Shown one piece after another: positions 26,613 to 36,037 of a stretch of DNA of 64,000 nt; the stretch's first letter is position 1; the number at the start of each line of letters is the position of its first letter. The stretch spans positions 1,376,001-1,440,000 of the forward strand of contig CP063375.1 of the NCBI GenBank assembly GCA_022813675.1. Direction: 5' to 3'. The position numbers and the translations under genes were made by a program. A model generated the notes under the pieces. That model was given only the letters and a program-made list of their open reading frames with translations, did not search any database and had not been told where the DNA came from. The DNA comes from Deferribacteraceae bacterium V6Fe1. GTDB lineage: Bacteria; Chrysiogenota; Deferribacteres; Deferribacterales; Deferrivibrionaceae.

Positions 26613-27599
26613 ATGAAAATTTTGATAACGGGCGGAGCAGGATATATTGGCAGTCATGTAGTAAAACAGCTAGGTGACTATACCGGCCATGAGATAGTTG
26701 TTTTGGATAACCTCGTGACAGGGTTTAGAGAGTCTGTTTTATATGGCAAATTTGTCGAGGCAGATCTTTCCGATTGGAATTTTGTCGCAGATTTTATGAA
26801 AAAAGAGCAATTTGATGCAATTATTCATTTTGCTGCAAGTCTTATCGTCCCTGAAAGTGTGGTAAATCCTTTGAAATATTATCTCAATAATACTGCCAAT
26901 ACTGCCAATCTTATAAAATGTGCCGTTGAGAGCGGAGTAAAGAAATTTATATTTTCTTCCACAGCCGCCACATATGGTGAGCCTGATAAAAAGTATATCC
27001 CCATAAATGAAGAATGCCCAACCAATCCTATAAATCCTTATGGTATGAGCAAGCTAATGAGTGAAAATATACTTAGGGATGCGGCCAAAGCACATGAAAA
27101 CTTCAAATATGTAATTTTGCGATATTTTAATGTGGCCGGTGCCGATGTTGGTGGGCGAATAGGCCAATCCACAAAAGATGCTACTCACCTGATTAAGGTT
27201 GCAGCCGAAGCAGCAACAGGTAAGAGGGATAAAATTTTGGTTTTTGGAACAGATTATGATACGCCGGATGGCAGCTGCATCAGAGATTATATTCATGTAG
27301 ATGATTTGGCTTCAGCACATCTGCTTGCACTTGATTATCTTGATGATAATGATAGCGATATATTTAATTGTGGTTATTCAAGGGGTTATTCTGTCCTTGA
27401 AGTATTAAACACTATGAAAAAGGTTACGGGGGTTAATTTTAAAGTAGAAATTACTGGTAGAAGGGCAGGGGATCCGGCTGAGCTTGTGGCAGATAATAAA
27501 AAGATTGTTAGTAAATTAAAATTTAACCCTAAATATAATGACTTGGAGCTGATATGTAAAACAGCTTACGAATGGGAAAAAAGGCTTGAAGCTAAATAG
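26613..27599 (+). CDS. galE: UDP-glucose 4-epimerase
   Basis: A 328-aa extended short-chain dehydrogenase interconverting UDP-glucose and UDP-galactose (or the N-acetyl forms). The N-terminal NAD motif is TGGAGYIGSHV. The catalytic Ser is in FSSTAATYGEP and the YXXXK pair in NPYGMSK. VLRYFNVAGADVGG and the CIRDYIHVDDLA motif are typical of GalE. It provides sugar nucleotides for the LPS block. The start codon lies 2 bases after the NusG-like gene. Confidence 0.93.
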   Translation: MKILITGGAGYIGSHVVKQLGDYTGHEIVVLDNLVTGFRESVLYGKFVEADLSDWNFVADFMKKEQFDAIIHFAASLIVPESVVNPLKYYLNNTANTANLIKCAVESGVKKFIFSSTAATYGEPDKKYIPINEECPTNPINPYGMSKLMSENILRDAAKAHENFKYVILRYFNVAGADVGGRIGQSTKDATHLIKVAAEAATGKRDKILVFGTDYDTPDGSCIRDYIHVDDLASAHLLALDYLDDNDSDIFNCGYSRGYSVLEVLNTMKKVTGVNFKVEITGRRAGDPAELVADNKKIVSKLKFNPKYNDLELICKTAYEWEKRLEAK

Positions 27600-28038
27600 A
27601 CTGTATAGAGAGCAAAAAATTAATGCAGGAATTAATGAGGTTTGGGATTATTTTTCATCCCCTTCCAACCTGCCGGTAATTACCCCAGATTGGCTTAATT
27701 TTGAAATTATTTCAGTGGTGCCGGATGATATGTATGAGGGATTAATTATAGAATATAAAGTTTCTCCAATATTAAATATCCCATTTAAATGGATTACTGA
27801 GATTACTTATGTAAATAAGCCTTATTTTTTTGTTGATGAACAACGATTTGGACCGTATAAATTTTGGCATCATAAACATTTTTTTAAAGAGCTTGATGAT
27901 GGCTCGACTTTAATGAGCGATGAGGTTCATTATATTGTTACTTTTAATTTTTTGGATAAAATGTTAATTGCTAAGAGGCTAAAGAGCATTTTTGATTACA
28001 GATTTAAAAAAATCGAAGAAATTTTTAACAAGAGGTGA
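27586..28038 (+). CDS. SRPBCC-fold (START-like) protein
   Basis: A 150-aa protein with the helix-grip SRPBCC fold: the N-terminal ALpha/beta opening INAGINEVWDYFSSPSNLP is the usual family entry, and a basic C-terminal helix closes the pocket. The start is a TTG inside the galE end (14-base overlap); a later start would trim the first strand. Members resemble the small domain that accompanies YfcH/SulA-like epimerases. The ligand is unknown. It is translationally coupled to galE and glmU. Confidence 0.75.
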   Translation: MKLNRLYREQKINAGINEVWDYFSSPSNLPVITPDWLNFEIISVVPDDMYEGLIIEYKVSPILNIPFKWITEITYVNKPYFFVDEQRFGPYKFWHHKHFFKELDDGSTLMSDEVHYIVTFNFLDKMLIAKRLKSIFDYRFKKIEEIFNKR

Positions 28039-28040
28039 AT

Positions 28041-29411
28041 ATGAGTCTTAAAGTAGTTATCCTTGCCGCAGGAAAAGGGACAAGAATGAAGTCTGAGAAG
28101 CCTAAAGTACTATTTGAAGTTGCCGGAAAACCTATGATTGATTATGTAGTGGATGAAGCAAAAAAACTAAACCCGGAAGAGATAGTTGTAATCGTAGGTA
28201 ATCAGAGTGAGCTTGTAAGAGCCCATTTAAAAGATAAAGGTGTTGTTTTTGTTGAGCAAACCGAGCAAAAAGGGACAGGGCACGCTCTAATGTGTGCAAG
28301 AGATAAAATAGAAGGTAAAGAGCAAAATATTTTGGTATTGTGTGGCGATATGCCGCTTGTTAAACATGAAACTTTGGTTAAGTTTATTGATTCAGCCAAA
28401 GGTAGCAAAGTTAGTTTTATTTCTGTTAAGGTTCAAAATCCGACAGGTTATGGAAGAGTTATTCGCGGGGCGGATAAAAAGGTCTTAAAGATTGTAGAAG
28501 AAAAGGATTCCAACGACAATGAGAAAAAAGTAAATGAAATCAATACAGGTGTTTACCTCGTAAATTCCAAAATACTACTTGAAAGATTAAGCATGCTTAC
28601 AAATGAAAATGCTCAAGGGGAATATTATCTTACAGATATAGTCAAAAGCGGGGCTGATGTATATATGGCTGACGATGAGCAGGAGTTTATAGGGATTAAT
28701 GATAAATATCAATTATCTGTCGCATCAAAGGTGATTTGGAAAAGAATGGCGATAGAGCATATGAAAAACGGCGTACAAATACTGGATTTTGAAAATTGCT
28801 ATATTGATGAAGATGTTAAAATAGGTATTGATACGGTAATATATCCAAATGTGTATCTGTTTGGTAAAACTGAGATAGGCCTAAGATGTAAGATTTATCC
28901 GGGTGTTCATATTGTCGATTCGGTAATAGAGGATGATGTGGAGATTAAGGATAATTCCTTTATAACTGAATCATTTGTCGGGGCAAAATCTTCGGTAGGG
29001 CCTATGGCTCAGTTAAGGCCGGGGACAAAACTTCTTGGAGAAAACAAAATAGGTAATTTTGTGGAAACAAAAAAAGCCTTGATTGGAAAGGGCTCTAAAG
29101 CAAGTCACCTGACATATCTTGGAGATTGTGAAATTGGTGAAAATGTAAATGTAGGTTGTGGTACAATTACTTGTAATTACGATGGTATTTCCAAGCATAA
29201 AACAATTATCGGAGATAATGTATTTGTTGGTAGTGATGTCCAATTTGTGGCACCTGTTAAAATAGGCTCAAACTCATTGATTGGAGCTGGCTCTACTATT
29301 ACTAAGGATGTTCCTGACGGAGCATTGGCTGTGACAAGGGCTGAGCAAAAGAATATCGAAGGTTGGGTGGAAAAATGGCGTGCTAAAAAGATGAAGATGA
29401 GGGGTGAATAA
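28041..29411 (+). CDS. glmU: Bifunctional GlcNAc-1-phosphate uridyltransferase / glucosamine-1-phosphate acetyltransferase
   Basis: A 456-aa enzyme making UDP-GlcNAc for peptidoglycan and LPS. The N-terminal pyrophosphorylase domain has VILAAGKGTRMKSEKPKVL and GTGHALMCA. A left-handed beta-helix of hexapeptide repeats follows from about residue 250, with the acetyltransferase motif ETKKALIGKGSKASHLTYLGD and GCGTITCNYDG. I use the ATG at 28041 rather than the GTG two codons upstream, because GAGGTGA looks like the ribosome-binding site. It is adjacent to glmS, giving a two-step UDP-GlcNAc supply unit. Confidence 0.96.
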   Translation: MSLKVVILAAGKGTRMKSEKPKVLFEVAGKPMIDYVVDEAKKLNPEEIVVIVGNQSELVRAHLKDKGVVFVEQTEQKGTGHALMCARDKIEGKEQNILVLCGDMPLVKHETLVKFIDSAKGSKVSFISVKVQNPTGYGRVIRGADKKVLKIVEEKDSNDNEKKVNEINTGVYLVNSKILLERLSMLTNENAQGEYYLTDIVKSGADVYMADDEQEFIGINDKYQLSVASKVIWKRMAIEHMKNGVQILDFENCYIDEDVKIGIDTVIYPNVYLFGKTEIGLRCKIYPGVHIVDSVIEDDVEIKDNSFITESFVGAKSSVGPMAQLRPGTKLLGENKIGNFVETKKALIGKGSKASHLTYLGDCEIGENVNVGCGTITCNYDGISKHKTIIGDNVFVGSDVQFVAPVKIGSNSLIGAGSTITKDVPDGALAVTRAEQKNIEGWVEKWRAKKMKMRGE

Positions 29412-31228
29412 TGTGCGGAATTGTTGCGTATATTGGCTCTAAAAATGCTCCTAATGTTTTGATAGATGGTCTGACAAAGCTTGAATATAGAGGGTATGAT
29501 TCTGCCGGGATTGCAGTAATTAATAAGGATAAAATTGATGTTTATAGAAGTGTAGGCAAACTTATTAATCTAAAGAATATGTTAGATGAAAAAAAACCGG
29601 TTTCAAATATTGGAATTGGTCATACAAGATGGGCAACTCACGGTAAACCTTCCTATGAAAATGCTCATCCCCATTCTTCATTTGGTATATCACTCGTCCA
29701 CAACGGAATTATAGAAAATTACCTTGATATAAAGAGGAATTTGGCTGATAAAGGGTATAAATTTGAATCTGAAACGGATACAGAAGTAATAGCTCACCTT
29801 ATTCATTCAAATTACAAAGATGACATATTTGAAGCTGTAAAGGTGTCTGTCAAACAAATTAAAGGCTCATTTGCTTTGGCTGTTATTTCAGTTAATGAAC
29901 CTGATAAAATCATTTTGGCAAGGCATGACAGCCCTTTGGTTATAGGTATTTCAGAAGGTGAAAACTTTGCCGCAAGTGATATCCCTGCACTTATTAGCTA
30001 TACGAATAAATTTATCTTTTTAGAAGAGAATGACATAGCTATACTTACAAAAGATTCAGTGACATGCTTCGATTTTGAGGGGAAAAAGACGGATAGAGAA
30101 ATCAAAATTGTAGATATTAACCCTGTAATGGCTGAAAAAGCAGGTTACAAGCATTTTATGCAGAAAGAGATATTTGAGCAACCAAGAGCCATAATTGATA
30201 CAATTAGAGGGAAGTATTCACTTGAAAATGGTGAGCTTCTTTTAGATGAGTTAAAAAGTATAGATATTAAAAAATATAGAAGGGTTAATATTGTAGCATG
30301 TGGGACTAGTTGGCATGCAGGGCTTATTGGTAAATTTTATATTGAAAAGTTTGCAAAAATTCCTGTGGAGGTGGATATTGCCTCTGAATACAGGTATAGG
30401 GACAATATAATCGATGAGGAAACATTATTTATTGCAATAAGTCAATCCGGAGAGACAGCCGATACTATTGCTGCCATGAGGTTAGCTAAAAGTAGAGGTG
30501 CAGGTATTTTGTCCATCTGCAACGTAATAGGCTCAACAATTCCAAGGGAATCTGATGCAACATTTTTTACACATGCGGGGCCTGAGATTGGTGTTGCTTC
30601 TACTAAAGCTTTTACCACTCAAGTGATTGCTATGCTTATGCTTGCTCTATACTTTGCTCAGGCGAAGCAAACTCTTAAACAAGAAGAAGTAAAAAATATT
30701 TTAACTGAGATTTTAAAATTACCTGAAAAAATGGAAGTTGCACTAAAACTTGATAGTTATATCGAAGAGATGGCAAAGGAGTTTAAAAGCTTTTCAAGCT
30801 TTTTATATCTTGGAAGAAATGTAAATTACCCCATTGCACTTGAAGGTGCCTTAAAGTTAAAAGAGATTAGTTACATTCATGCGGAAGGCTATCCGGCAGG
30901 TGAGATGAAGCATGGGCCTATTGCATTAATTGATAAAAAGATGCCTGTCTTTATAATTGCAACTGATTCTAAGGTTTATGATAAGGTCCTTGCAAATATT
31001 CAAGAGGTAAAGGCAAGGGACGGAATTGTAATTGCTACTGTTACGGAAGGGAATAAGGATGTGGAAAAGTTTACCGAATACTGCATAAAATTACCTGAAG
31101 TAATTGAAGAGCTTTCTGTGTTTTTAAACTCTGTTGTTATTCAGCTACTTGCATACCATATTTCAGCAGAGCTTGGTCTTGATGTGGATCAACCGAGAAA
31201 TCTTGCAAAAAGTGTTACGGTAGAATAA
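29411..31228 (+). CDS. glmS: Glutamine--fructose-6-phosphate aminotransferase
   Basis: A 605-aa enzyme committing fructose-6-P to amino-sugar synthesis. It begins MCGIVAYIG, whose Cys becomes the N-terminal nucleophile of the glutaminase domain. The isomerase half carries two SIS domains: ACGTSWHAGLIGK and SQSGETADT, then LGRNVNYPIALEGALKLKEI and HAEGYPAGEMKHGP. The C-terminus [13 protein letters not shown] is the usual ending, so the gene is complete although a copy of its last 144 bases lies 2.1 kb downstream as part of an insertion-site duplication. Confidence 0.97.
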   Translation: MCGIVAYIGSKNAPNVLIDGLTKLEYRGYDSAGIAVINKDKIDVYRSVGKLINLKNMLDEKKPVSNIGIGHTRWATHGKPSYENAHPHSSFGISLVHNGIIENYLDIKRNLADKGYKFESETDTEVIAHLIHSNYKDDIFEAVKVSVKQIKGSFALAVISVNEPDKIILARHDSPLVIGISEGENFAASDIPALISYTNKFIFLEENDIAILTKDSVTCFDFEGKKTDREIKIVDINPVMAEKAGYKHFMQKEIFEQPRAIIDTIRGKYSLENGELLLDELKSIDIKKYRRVNIVACGTSWHAGLIGKFYIEKFAKIPVEVDIASEYRYRDNIIDEETLFIAISQSGETADTIAAMRLAKSRGAGILSICNVIGSTIPRESDATFFTHAGPEIGVASTKAFTTQVIAMLMLALYFAQAKQTLKQEEVKNILTEILKLPEKMEVALKLDSYIEEMAKEFKSFSSFLYLGRNVNYPIALEGALKLKEISYIHAEGYPAGEMKHGPIALIDKKMPVFIIATDSKVYDKVLANIQEVKARDGIVIATVTEGNKDVEKFTEYCIKLPEVIEELSVFLNSVVIQLLAYHISAELGLDVDQPRNLAKSVTVE

Positions 31229-31257
31229 AAAAAGGCCTCTTTTAGAGGCCTTTGTTG
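31085..31257 (+). repeat. Left copy of the 173-bp direct duplication flanking the insertion sequence
   Basis: This 173-bp segment holds the final 48 codons of glmS (including the stop) and its terminator. It is identical base for base to 33173-33345 at a constant offset of 2088 bases, and the identity stops exactly at the ends of the insertion sequence. It is therefore a target-site duplication. IS1634-family elements are known for long, variable target duplications. Confidence 0.93.
31231..31253. terminator. Bidirectional rho-independent terminator of glmS
   Basis: A perfect palindrome with 10-bp arms (AAAGGCCTCT) and a 3-base loop begins two bases after the glmS stop; A and T runs on its two sides allow termination in both directions. 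Before the insertion it would have served both glmS and the convergent trpB-like gene. Confidence 0.9.
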
Positions 31258-31274
31258 CCTGACTTTGACACTTT
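31258..31274 (+). repeat. Left terminal inverted repeat of the insertion sequence
   Basis: CCTGACTTTGACACTTT starts immediately after the left target duplication. It matches the inverted right end with one mismatch at position 5. Confidence 0.9.
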
Positions 31275-31442
31275 CAATTAAAAAAATCAATAAAAGTGGC
31301 AAGAAGCCAGTAAATACAGGGGTGTTAATTTCTGTGCTCCATATTTTGTAGTGGCAACTTATTGATAGATAATATGTTTTATATTGATGTTTTTATGCAT
31401 TTTTTTCTTGACATATTTACTACTTTTGTAGTATATATAGCC

Positions 31443-33079
31443 ATGTACTTGAAAAAAACTCGCTCTAAACAATATACTTACCTGCAAGTTGTAGAATCAT
31501 ATAGAGACGACAATGGTGTCCCAAGACATAAAGTACTATTTAATTTAGGCAGATTAGATATCCTAAAAAAAGACCCATCTTTTGCCACTGTAATAGATAA
31601 AATAAGAGAAGAGATTTCTGAATCTACTAAACCTGAGTTTAAAGATATATCTGATGCTGATATAGTGAATTGGGGCTATAAGATATATGAGAAGCTCTGG
31701 AAGATGTTTGAGCTGGATAAGACACTTGATGATATACAGAAAAACAGTAAAGCCAGGTTTGATTTACAATCGAGTTGTTTCCGTATGGTAATAGAGCACT
31801 TATTAGAGCCTAAGAGTAAGCTTGGAGTTTATGCAAATCAGAATAGGTATTACAATATTCCTGAAGTAGAGCTTCATCATTTTATAGAAGCCTTGATATA
31901 TTGTCAGAACATAAGGAGCTTTTAGAGGATAAATTATTTTATAAAAATTTTAGCGTATTTAATTTAAAAGTAGATATAGTTTTTTATGATGTAACGACCT
32001 TTTATTTTGAGAGTGTCAGGTCAGATAGTTTAAGAGAATTTGGCTTTAGTAAAGATGGTAAGTTTAATGAGGTACAGATTGTATTTGGTTTACTTGTTGA
32101 TATGGAAGGTCGTCCTATTGGTTATGAACTATTTCCTGGGAATACTTTTGAGGGTAAGACCCTTGAGAAGGCATTATTTAAATTAAATGAACGATTTAAT
32201 TTAAATAAAGTTATAATAGTTGCAGATAGGGGCTTAAACAGTAAGATTAATTTAAAGCTGATAAAAGATAATGGATTTGATTATATAGTTGCAAGCAGAC
32301 TAAAGAGTTTGCCATCAGATATTCAATCCGAGATATTTATGGATGAAGGTTACAATTTTATAAAATCGGATGAAGAGGATATTTTTAAATATAAGAGTAT
32401 AGATTACAAGAATAAAGTTTCTTTGGGTAATGGTTCTGTAGCTGTTTTGGATGAGAAGTTAATAGTAACATATTCTTCTAAAAGGAGTAAGAAGGATAAA
32501 GCAGACAGGCAAAGACTTATAGACAAGGCTAATCATTTGCTTGAAAATGAATCATTGATAAAATCCTCTTTAAGAGAGGTGGCAAGAAGTTTTAAAGGAA
32601 GAATCCTCAAACAAAGAAAAATGTTATAAACTTGATGAGGCTGCGATTGAGAAGGATGAGCGCTTTGATGGATATTATGGTATACAGACAAGTGAAACGA
32701 ATTTATCTGAGATAGATGTAATAGATGCATATCACAATTTGTGGAAGATAGAAGAATCTTTTAGAATAATGAAGAGTAAATTAGAGGTACGTCCGATATT
32801 TCATTGGACGGAGAAGCGTATTAAAGGGCACTTTGTAGTTTGCTTTTAGCATTTTTACTTGAGAGGACATTGGAACATAAGCTTAGAACGGCTGATATAA
32901 AAGCATCATCGAGAGATGTAAGAAGTACAATTAACTCTATGAATTTTGCAAGATTTGAATCTAAGGGTCAGACTTATCTGCTTAAAACTAAATTTGGCAG
33001 TTTGGGCAGTCATATATTAAGAGCACTTAGAATCCCACCGCCTAAGAATCTTTCCACCCCTGATGAGTTGAAATTTTAA
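31443..33079 (+). pseudogene. Frameshifted IS1634-family transposase
   Basis: Reconstructed by joining reading frames: 31443-31925 (from MYLKKTRSKQY), then the frame open from 31901 to 32629, then a frame from about 32622, then the one open at 32840-33079. The three breaks are near 31895 (one base missing), in the A-run at about 32616-32621 (one base extra) and in the T-run near 32844 (one base missing). The catalytic DDE set is readable: DIVFYDVTTFYFES, VIIVADRGLNS, and LWKIEESFRIMKSKLEV, the last matching the IS4-superfamily Y/W-x-IE-x2-FR-x3-K region. Together about 545 aa, full length for the family. As written it cannot make transposase unless the breaks are sequencing errors. Confidence 0.87.
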
Positions 33080-33155
33080 TCTAAAAATCACCTGTAGTGA
33101 CAAAATGTACAAACCTAAAATAATAAAATTATTATCTACAATTACTTATAAAATC

Positions 33156-33172
33156 AAAGTGTCAAAGACAGG
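33156..33172 (-). repeat. Right terminal inverted repeat of the insertion sequence
   Basis: Read on the minus strand it is CCTGTCTTTGACACTTT, the inverted counterpart of the left end with one mismatch. The right target duplication follows at once. Confidence 0.9.
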
Positions 33173-33345
33173 ATAAAATTACCTGAAGTAATTGAAGAGC
33201 TTTCTGTGTTTTTAAACTCTGTTGTTATTCAGCTACTTGCATACCATATTTCAGCAGAGCTTGGTCTTGATGTGGATCAACCGAGAAATCTTGCAAAAAG
33301 TGTTACGGTAGAATAAAAAAAGGCCTCTTTTAGAGGCCTTTGTTG
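33173..33345 (+). repeat. Right copy of the 173-bp direct duplication
   Basis: Identical to 31085-31257. It holds a promoterless, non-functional 3' fragment of glmS (last 48 codons with stop, ending at 33316) and a second copy of the terminator at 33319-33341. It stops one base before the stop codon of the convergent trpB-like gene. Confidence 0.93.
33319..33341. terminator. Duplicated terminator serving the trpB-like gene
   Basis: Second copy of the AAAGGCCTCT palindrome, a few bases beyond the end of the trpB-like gene on the minus strand. Because of the target duplication, both convergent genes keep a terminator on their own side of the insertion sequence. Confidence 0.88.
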
Positions 33346-33346
33346 T

Positions 33347-34696
33347 TTATATTTTAGGAAGGTTTTCCATTGATTTTCTAATTTCTTCTTCAGGATATTC
33401 AAAATCTTCAAGTTTTCCATCAAGATATGCATCATAACTTGCCATATCAAAGAAACCATGACCGCTCAAACAAAGAAGAAGAGTTTTCTCTTTTCCTTCA
33501 TCTTTACATCTCAGAGCTTCTTTTACGGTAGCAGCTATGGCATGAGCAGATTCAGGAGCAGGAACTATACCTTCAGTTTGAGCAAACAGCATACCGTACT
33601 TAAATACTTCTGATTGAAGGACACTTTCGGCACTTATAAGTCCATCTTTATATAGTTTGCTGACAATAGGTGAGTCACCGTGATATCTAAGACCTCCTGC
33701 ATGAATTGCAGGCGGTTCAAAATCGTGACCTAAGGTAAACATTTTCATTATAGGTGTTAATTTAGCAACATCACCGTAATCATAAGCGAATACCCCTTTA
33801 GTAAGGGTAGGGCAGCTTGCAGGCTCAACAGCCACACACTCTACATTTTTATCTTCTACGATTTTATCTCTGACAAAAGGGAATGCGATACCACCAAAAT
33901 TTGACCCGCCACCGCAAGAGGCAAATACTTTGTCGGGATAATCTCCAACTTTTTCAAGCTGTTTTTTAGCTTCAAGCCCAATAACTGTTTGATGAAGAAG
34001 TACATGGTTTAGCACGCTTCCAAGAGCGTAATTTGTATCTTCTCTACCTGCTGCTTCTTCCACAGCTTCACTGATTGCAATGCCAAGGCTTCCGTTTGAG
34101 TTTGGATTTTTCTTCAAAATTTCACGTCCTGAGTTTGTAAATTCGGACGGGCTTGGGATTACTTCAGCTCCAAACATGTGCATGAATGATTTTCTATAAG
34201 GTTTTTGATGATAGCTTACTTTTACCATGTAAACACGACAGCTCATCTCAAACATTTTACATGCAACTGAAAGAGCACTCCCCCATTGCCCTGCACCTGT
34301 TTCCGTAGTTAGTTTGTTTATACCTGAAATTTTGTTATAATAGGCTTGAGCAACAGCTGTATTTGGCTTATGACTTCCTGCAGGTGAAACACCTTCATAT
34401 TTAAAATAAATTTTTGCAGGTGTCCCCAATGCTTCTTCTAATCTTTTTGCCCTTATTAAAGGGGAAGGTCTCCAAATAGAAAGTATATCAAGAACTTTTT
34501 CAGGGATATCAATCCATCGTTCTTGTGACATCTCTTGCTCAATTAATGGTTGTGGAAATATTGCCTTAAGTTCATCGAGAGTTACAGGTTTGCCTGTAAA
34601 AGGGCTGATAGGCGGCTCCATCGGCGTGGGCAGGTCAGCCAAAATATTGTACCATTGTGTAGGCATCTCTTTTGCGTCTAAATATATTTTATGCAT
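33347..34696 (-). CDS. trpB: Tryptophan synthase beta chain, TrpB2 type
   Basis: A 449-aa PLP enzyme that condenses indole with serine. The PLP Lys lies in [18 protein letters not shown], and the phosphate-binding Gly loop in [11 protein letters not shown]. Length, the [18 protein letters not shown] opening and the [15 protein letters not shown] motif mark the TrpB2 subgroup, which often occurs without an adjacent trpA and may act on free indole. No trpA or other trp gene is near. It lies downstream of the flagellar operon with a 91-bp gap; an AAGGAGGATGAG ribosome-binding site precedes the ATG. Confidence 0.92.
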   Translation of the reverse strand: MHKIYLDAKEMPTQWYNILADLPTPMEPPISPFTGKPVTLDELKAIFPQPLIEQEMSQERWIDIPEKVLDILSIWRPSPLIRAKRLEEALGTPAKIYFKYEGVSPAGSHKPNTAVAQAYYNKISGINKLTTETGAGQWGSALSVACKMFEMSCRVYMVKVSYHQKPYRKSFMHMFGAEVIPSPSEFTNSGREILKKNPNSNGSLGIAISEAVEEAAGREDTNYALGSVLNHVLLHQTVIGLEAKKQLEKVGDYPDKVFASCGGGSNFGGIAFPFVRDKIVEDKNVECVAVEPASCPTLTKGVFAYDYGDVAKLTPIMKMFTLGHDFEPPAIHAGGLRYHGDSPIVSKLYKDGLISAESVLQSEVFKYGMLFAQTEGIVPAPESAHAIAATVKEALRCKDEGKEKTLLLCLSGHGFFDMASYDAYLDGKLEDFEYPEEEIRKSMENLPKI

Positions 34697-34787
34697 CTCA
34701 TCCTCCTTAAAAGATTAAAAAATATTTAACATATTTGGGGCATAAATCAACAAAATATTTAGGTTAAAAATTACCAATATTTATAAT

Positions 34788-35624
34788 CTAAGCGTATATT
34801 TGAATATTTCCAATCCTTGAAAGAGCAGATTTGAATATGTCAAATTTTTTAATATCAGCGTTATCGAGTTTTTCCCATTTTAATTTAAGGCCAGGTAAAT
34901 TTAATGCGCTAATAAAATTTGATATATCTATTGAAGTTTTTACAGTGCCAAAAATACTCCCTTTTGTTTCAGTGAGAAATATTACTACATCTTTTAGCTC
35001 AGAAAAATTGGCTTTAATATATATGGAATTAGATTTTTCGCCCTTTTTAAAGATTATTTCCCCCTCATTAATGTCAAAATCTTTGGCGGTGAATGTATAA
35101 AAAAGTGCCTGATTTAAAATTGTTGTTACTTGAAGTTTCGTTATACTGTCAATTGTTTGTGTGTCACCAGTTTTATATGCTACTGATTTTAAATCATCAT
35201 CAATATTTTCATCACGCAGTAATTTTGATTCAAAATTAAGCCCTGAGTTTTTTATTAATTTTTTAAACTCAGCTTCATTTAAGTTTTTCAAATCGTTACC
35301 ATCAAATTTGATAAGTGCATTTTTTATAAGGTTTTTATCAAAATTAACAAGAAATCTTTTTAAAACATTTAAGCTTTCAGTTTCCTGATTTAATAACTTT
35401 ATTTCTAAAAAAGGGTCAGTGGAAGCTACTTCCCCTAAATATCTTGAAAGGGTAGGTTGGGTTTTAAAAGCAGCGTTTAAAAGTTTTCCTTTTATATTAA
35501 TGAGAAATAGGTCTTTGGAAATAGCTTTTAGAACATTTATCGCTACCTTATCCCCTACCTTTAAATTTAAATCAGAGCTTTTGATATTTAAAGTTAGGTT
35601 GTTTATATTACTTATAGTGTTCAT
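34788..35624 (-). CDS. Uncharacterised protein at the end of the flagellar operon
   Basis: A 278-aa protein, not assigned to a family. I start it at 35624, where ATG overlaps the upstream stop (ATGA); the longer frame to 35669 lies inside the neighbour. An N-terminal beta-rich segment (KVGDKVAINVLKAISKDLFLINIKGKLLNA) resembles the small barrel found near the start of some FliK/hook-length-like proteins, followed by a helical, Lys/Asn-rich middle and a C-terminal beta segment. Its position in the flagellar operon and this weak resemblance suggest a hook-length-related role, but I cannot show it. Confidence 0.65.
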   Translation of the reverse strand: MNTISNINNLTLNIKSSDLNLKVGDKVAINVLKAISKDLFLINIKGKLLNAAFKTQPTLSRYLGEVASTDPFLEIKLLNQETESLNVLKRFLVNFDKNLIKNALIKFDGNDLKNLNEAEFKKLIKNSGLNFESKLLRDENIDDDLKSVAYKTGDTQTIDSITKLQVTTILNQALFYTFTAKDFDINEGEIIFKKGEKSNSIYIKANFSELKDVVIFLTETKGSIFGTVKTSIDISNFISALNLPGLKLKWEKLDNADIKKFDIFKSALSRIGNIQIYA

Positions 35625-36037
35625 TGTTTCATTTTTATAACGAGATTGACTTCGGTTACTGATACACAAAGCTCCTTAGCAATCTCCATAGGGCTTAATC
35701 CTTTGTTGTATAAATCTTTTATCTTTTCACTTAGCTTTTTTTCTTCCTTGTTTGCTGATTCGATTGACGCATACTTATTAAGTTTTTCATCTACAAGGAC
35801 ACTTAAATCTTCGAGTAGATTTTCTTTTTTTGTAATTTCTGCATCAAGATTTTCAGAAACACGCTCACTTTCAATTATAAGCTCTTTTAGCTGCTCAATT
35901 ATAAGAGGTAATTCATTAAGATTGTTTTTGTAAATAAATTTATTGAGTCTGTTAATCTTTGATATCAAATAAAAAAGTATTAAGTAACTTATTCCTACAA
36001 GTAAAAATAGCAGAATTAAAAAGAGGGAAAGATTCAT
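35621..36037 (-). CDS. Membrane-anchored coiled-coil protein with C-terminal HTH-like helix (DUF2802-like)
   Basis: A 138-aa protein: one N-terminal membrane segment (about residues 4-28), a long charged coiled coil (about 30-110), and a C-terminal KGLSPMEIAKELCVSVTEVNLVIKMK segment that looks like a small helix-turn-helix. Similar short membrane/coiled-coil proteins (DUF2802/DUF6115 type) lie in flagellar clusters of several phyla. Function unknown. It overlaps both neighbours by four bases, so expression is coupled. Confidence 0.75.
   Translation of the reverse strand: MNLSLFLILLFLLVGISYLILFYLISKINRLNKFIYKNNLNELPLIIEQLKELIIESERVSENLDAEITKKENLLEDLSVLVDEKLNKYASIESANKEEKKLSEKIKDLYNKGLSPMEIAKELCVSVTEVNLVIKMKQ

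Larger units (their letters stand above)
31258..33172 (+). mobile_element. IS1634-family (IS4 superfamily) insertion sequence
   Basis: A 1915-bp element bounded by terminal inverted repeats. The left end CCTGACTTTGACACTTT and the right end, read inward as CCTGTCTTTGACACTTT, match at 16 of 17 bases, and weaker matching continues a few bases more. It carries one transposase reading region, broken in three places. The 173-bp identical flanking duplication, the size of the reconstructed transposase (about 545 aa) and its DDE context fit the IS1634 family. It lies between glmS and the convergent trpB-like gene. Confidence 0.9.

Noticed and set aside
31895-31900. Programmed -1 frameshifting to make the transposase
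   Set aside because: No slippery heptamer is present at the first break, and two further breaks follow, so decay or sequence error is more likely.
33080-33172. Possible small gene or RNA in the right end of the insertion sequence
   Set aside because: Only A/T-rich non-coding sequence and the terminal inverted repeat are seen.
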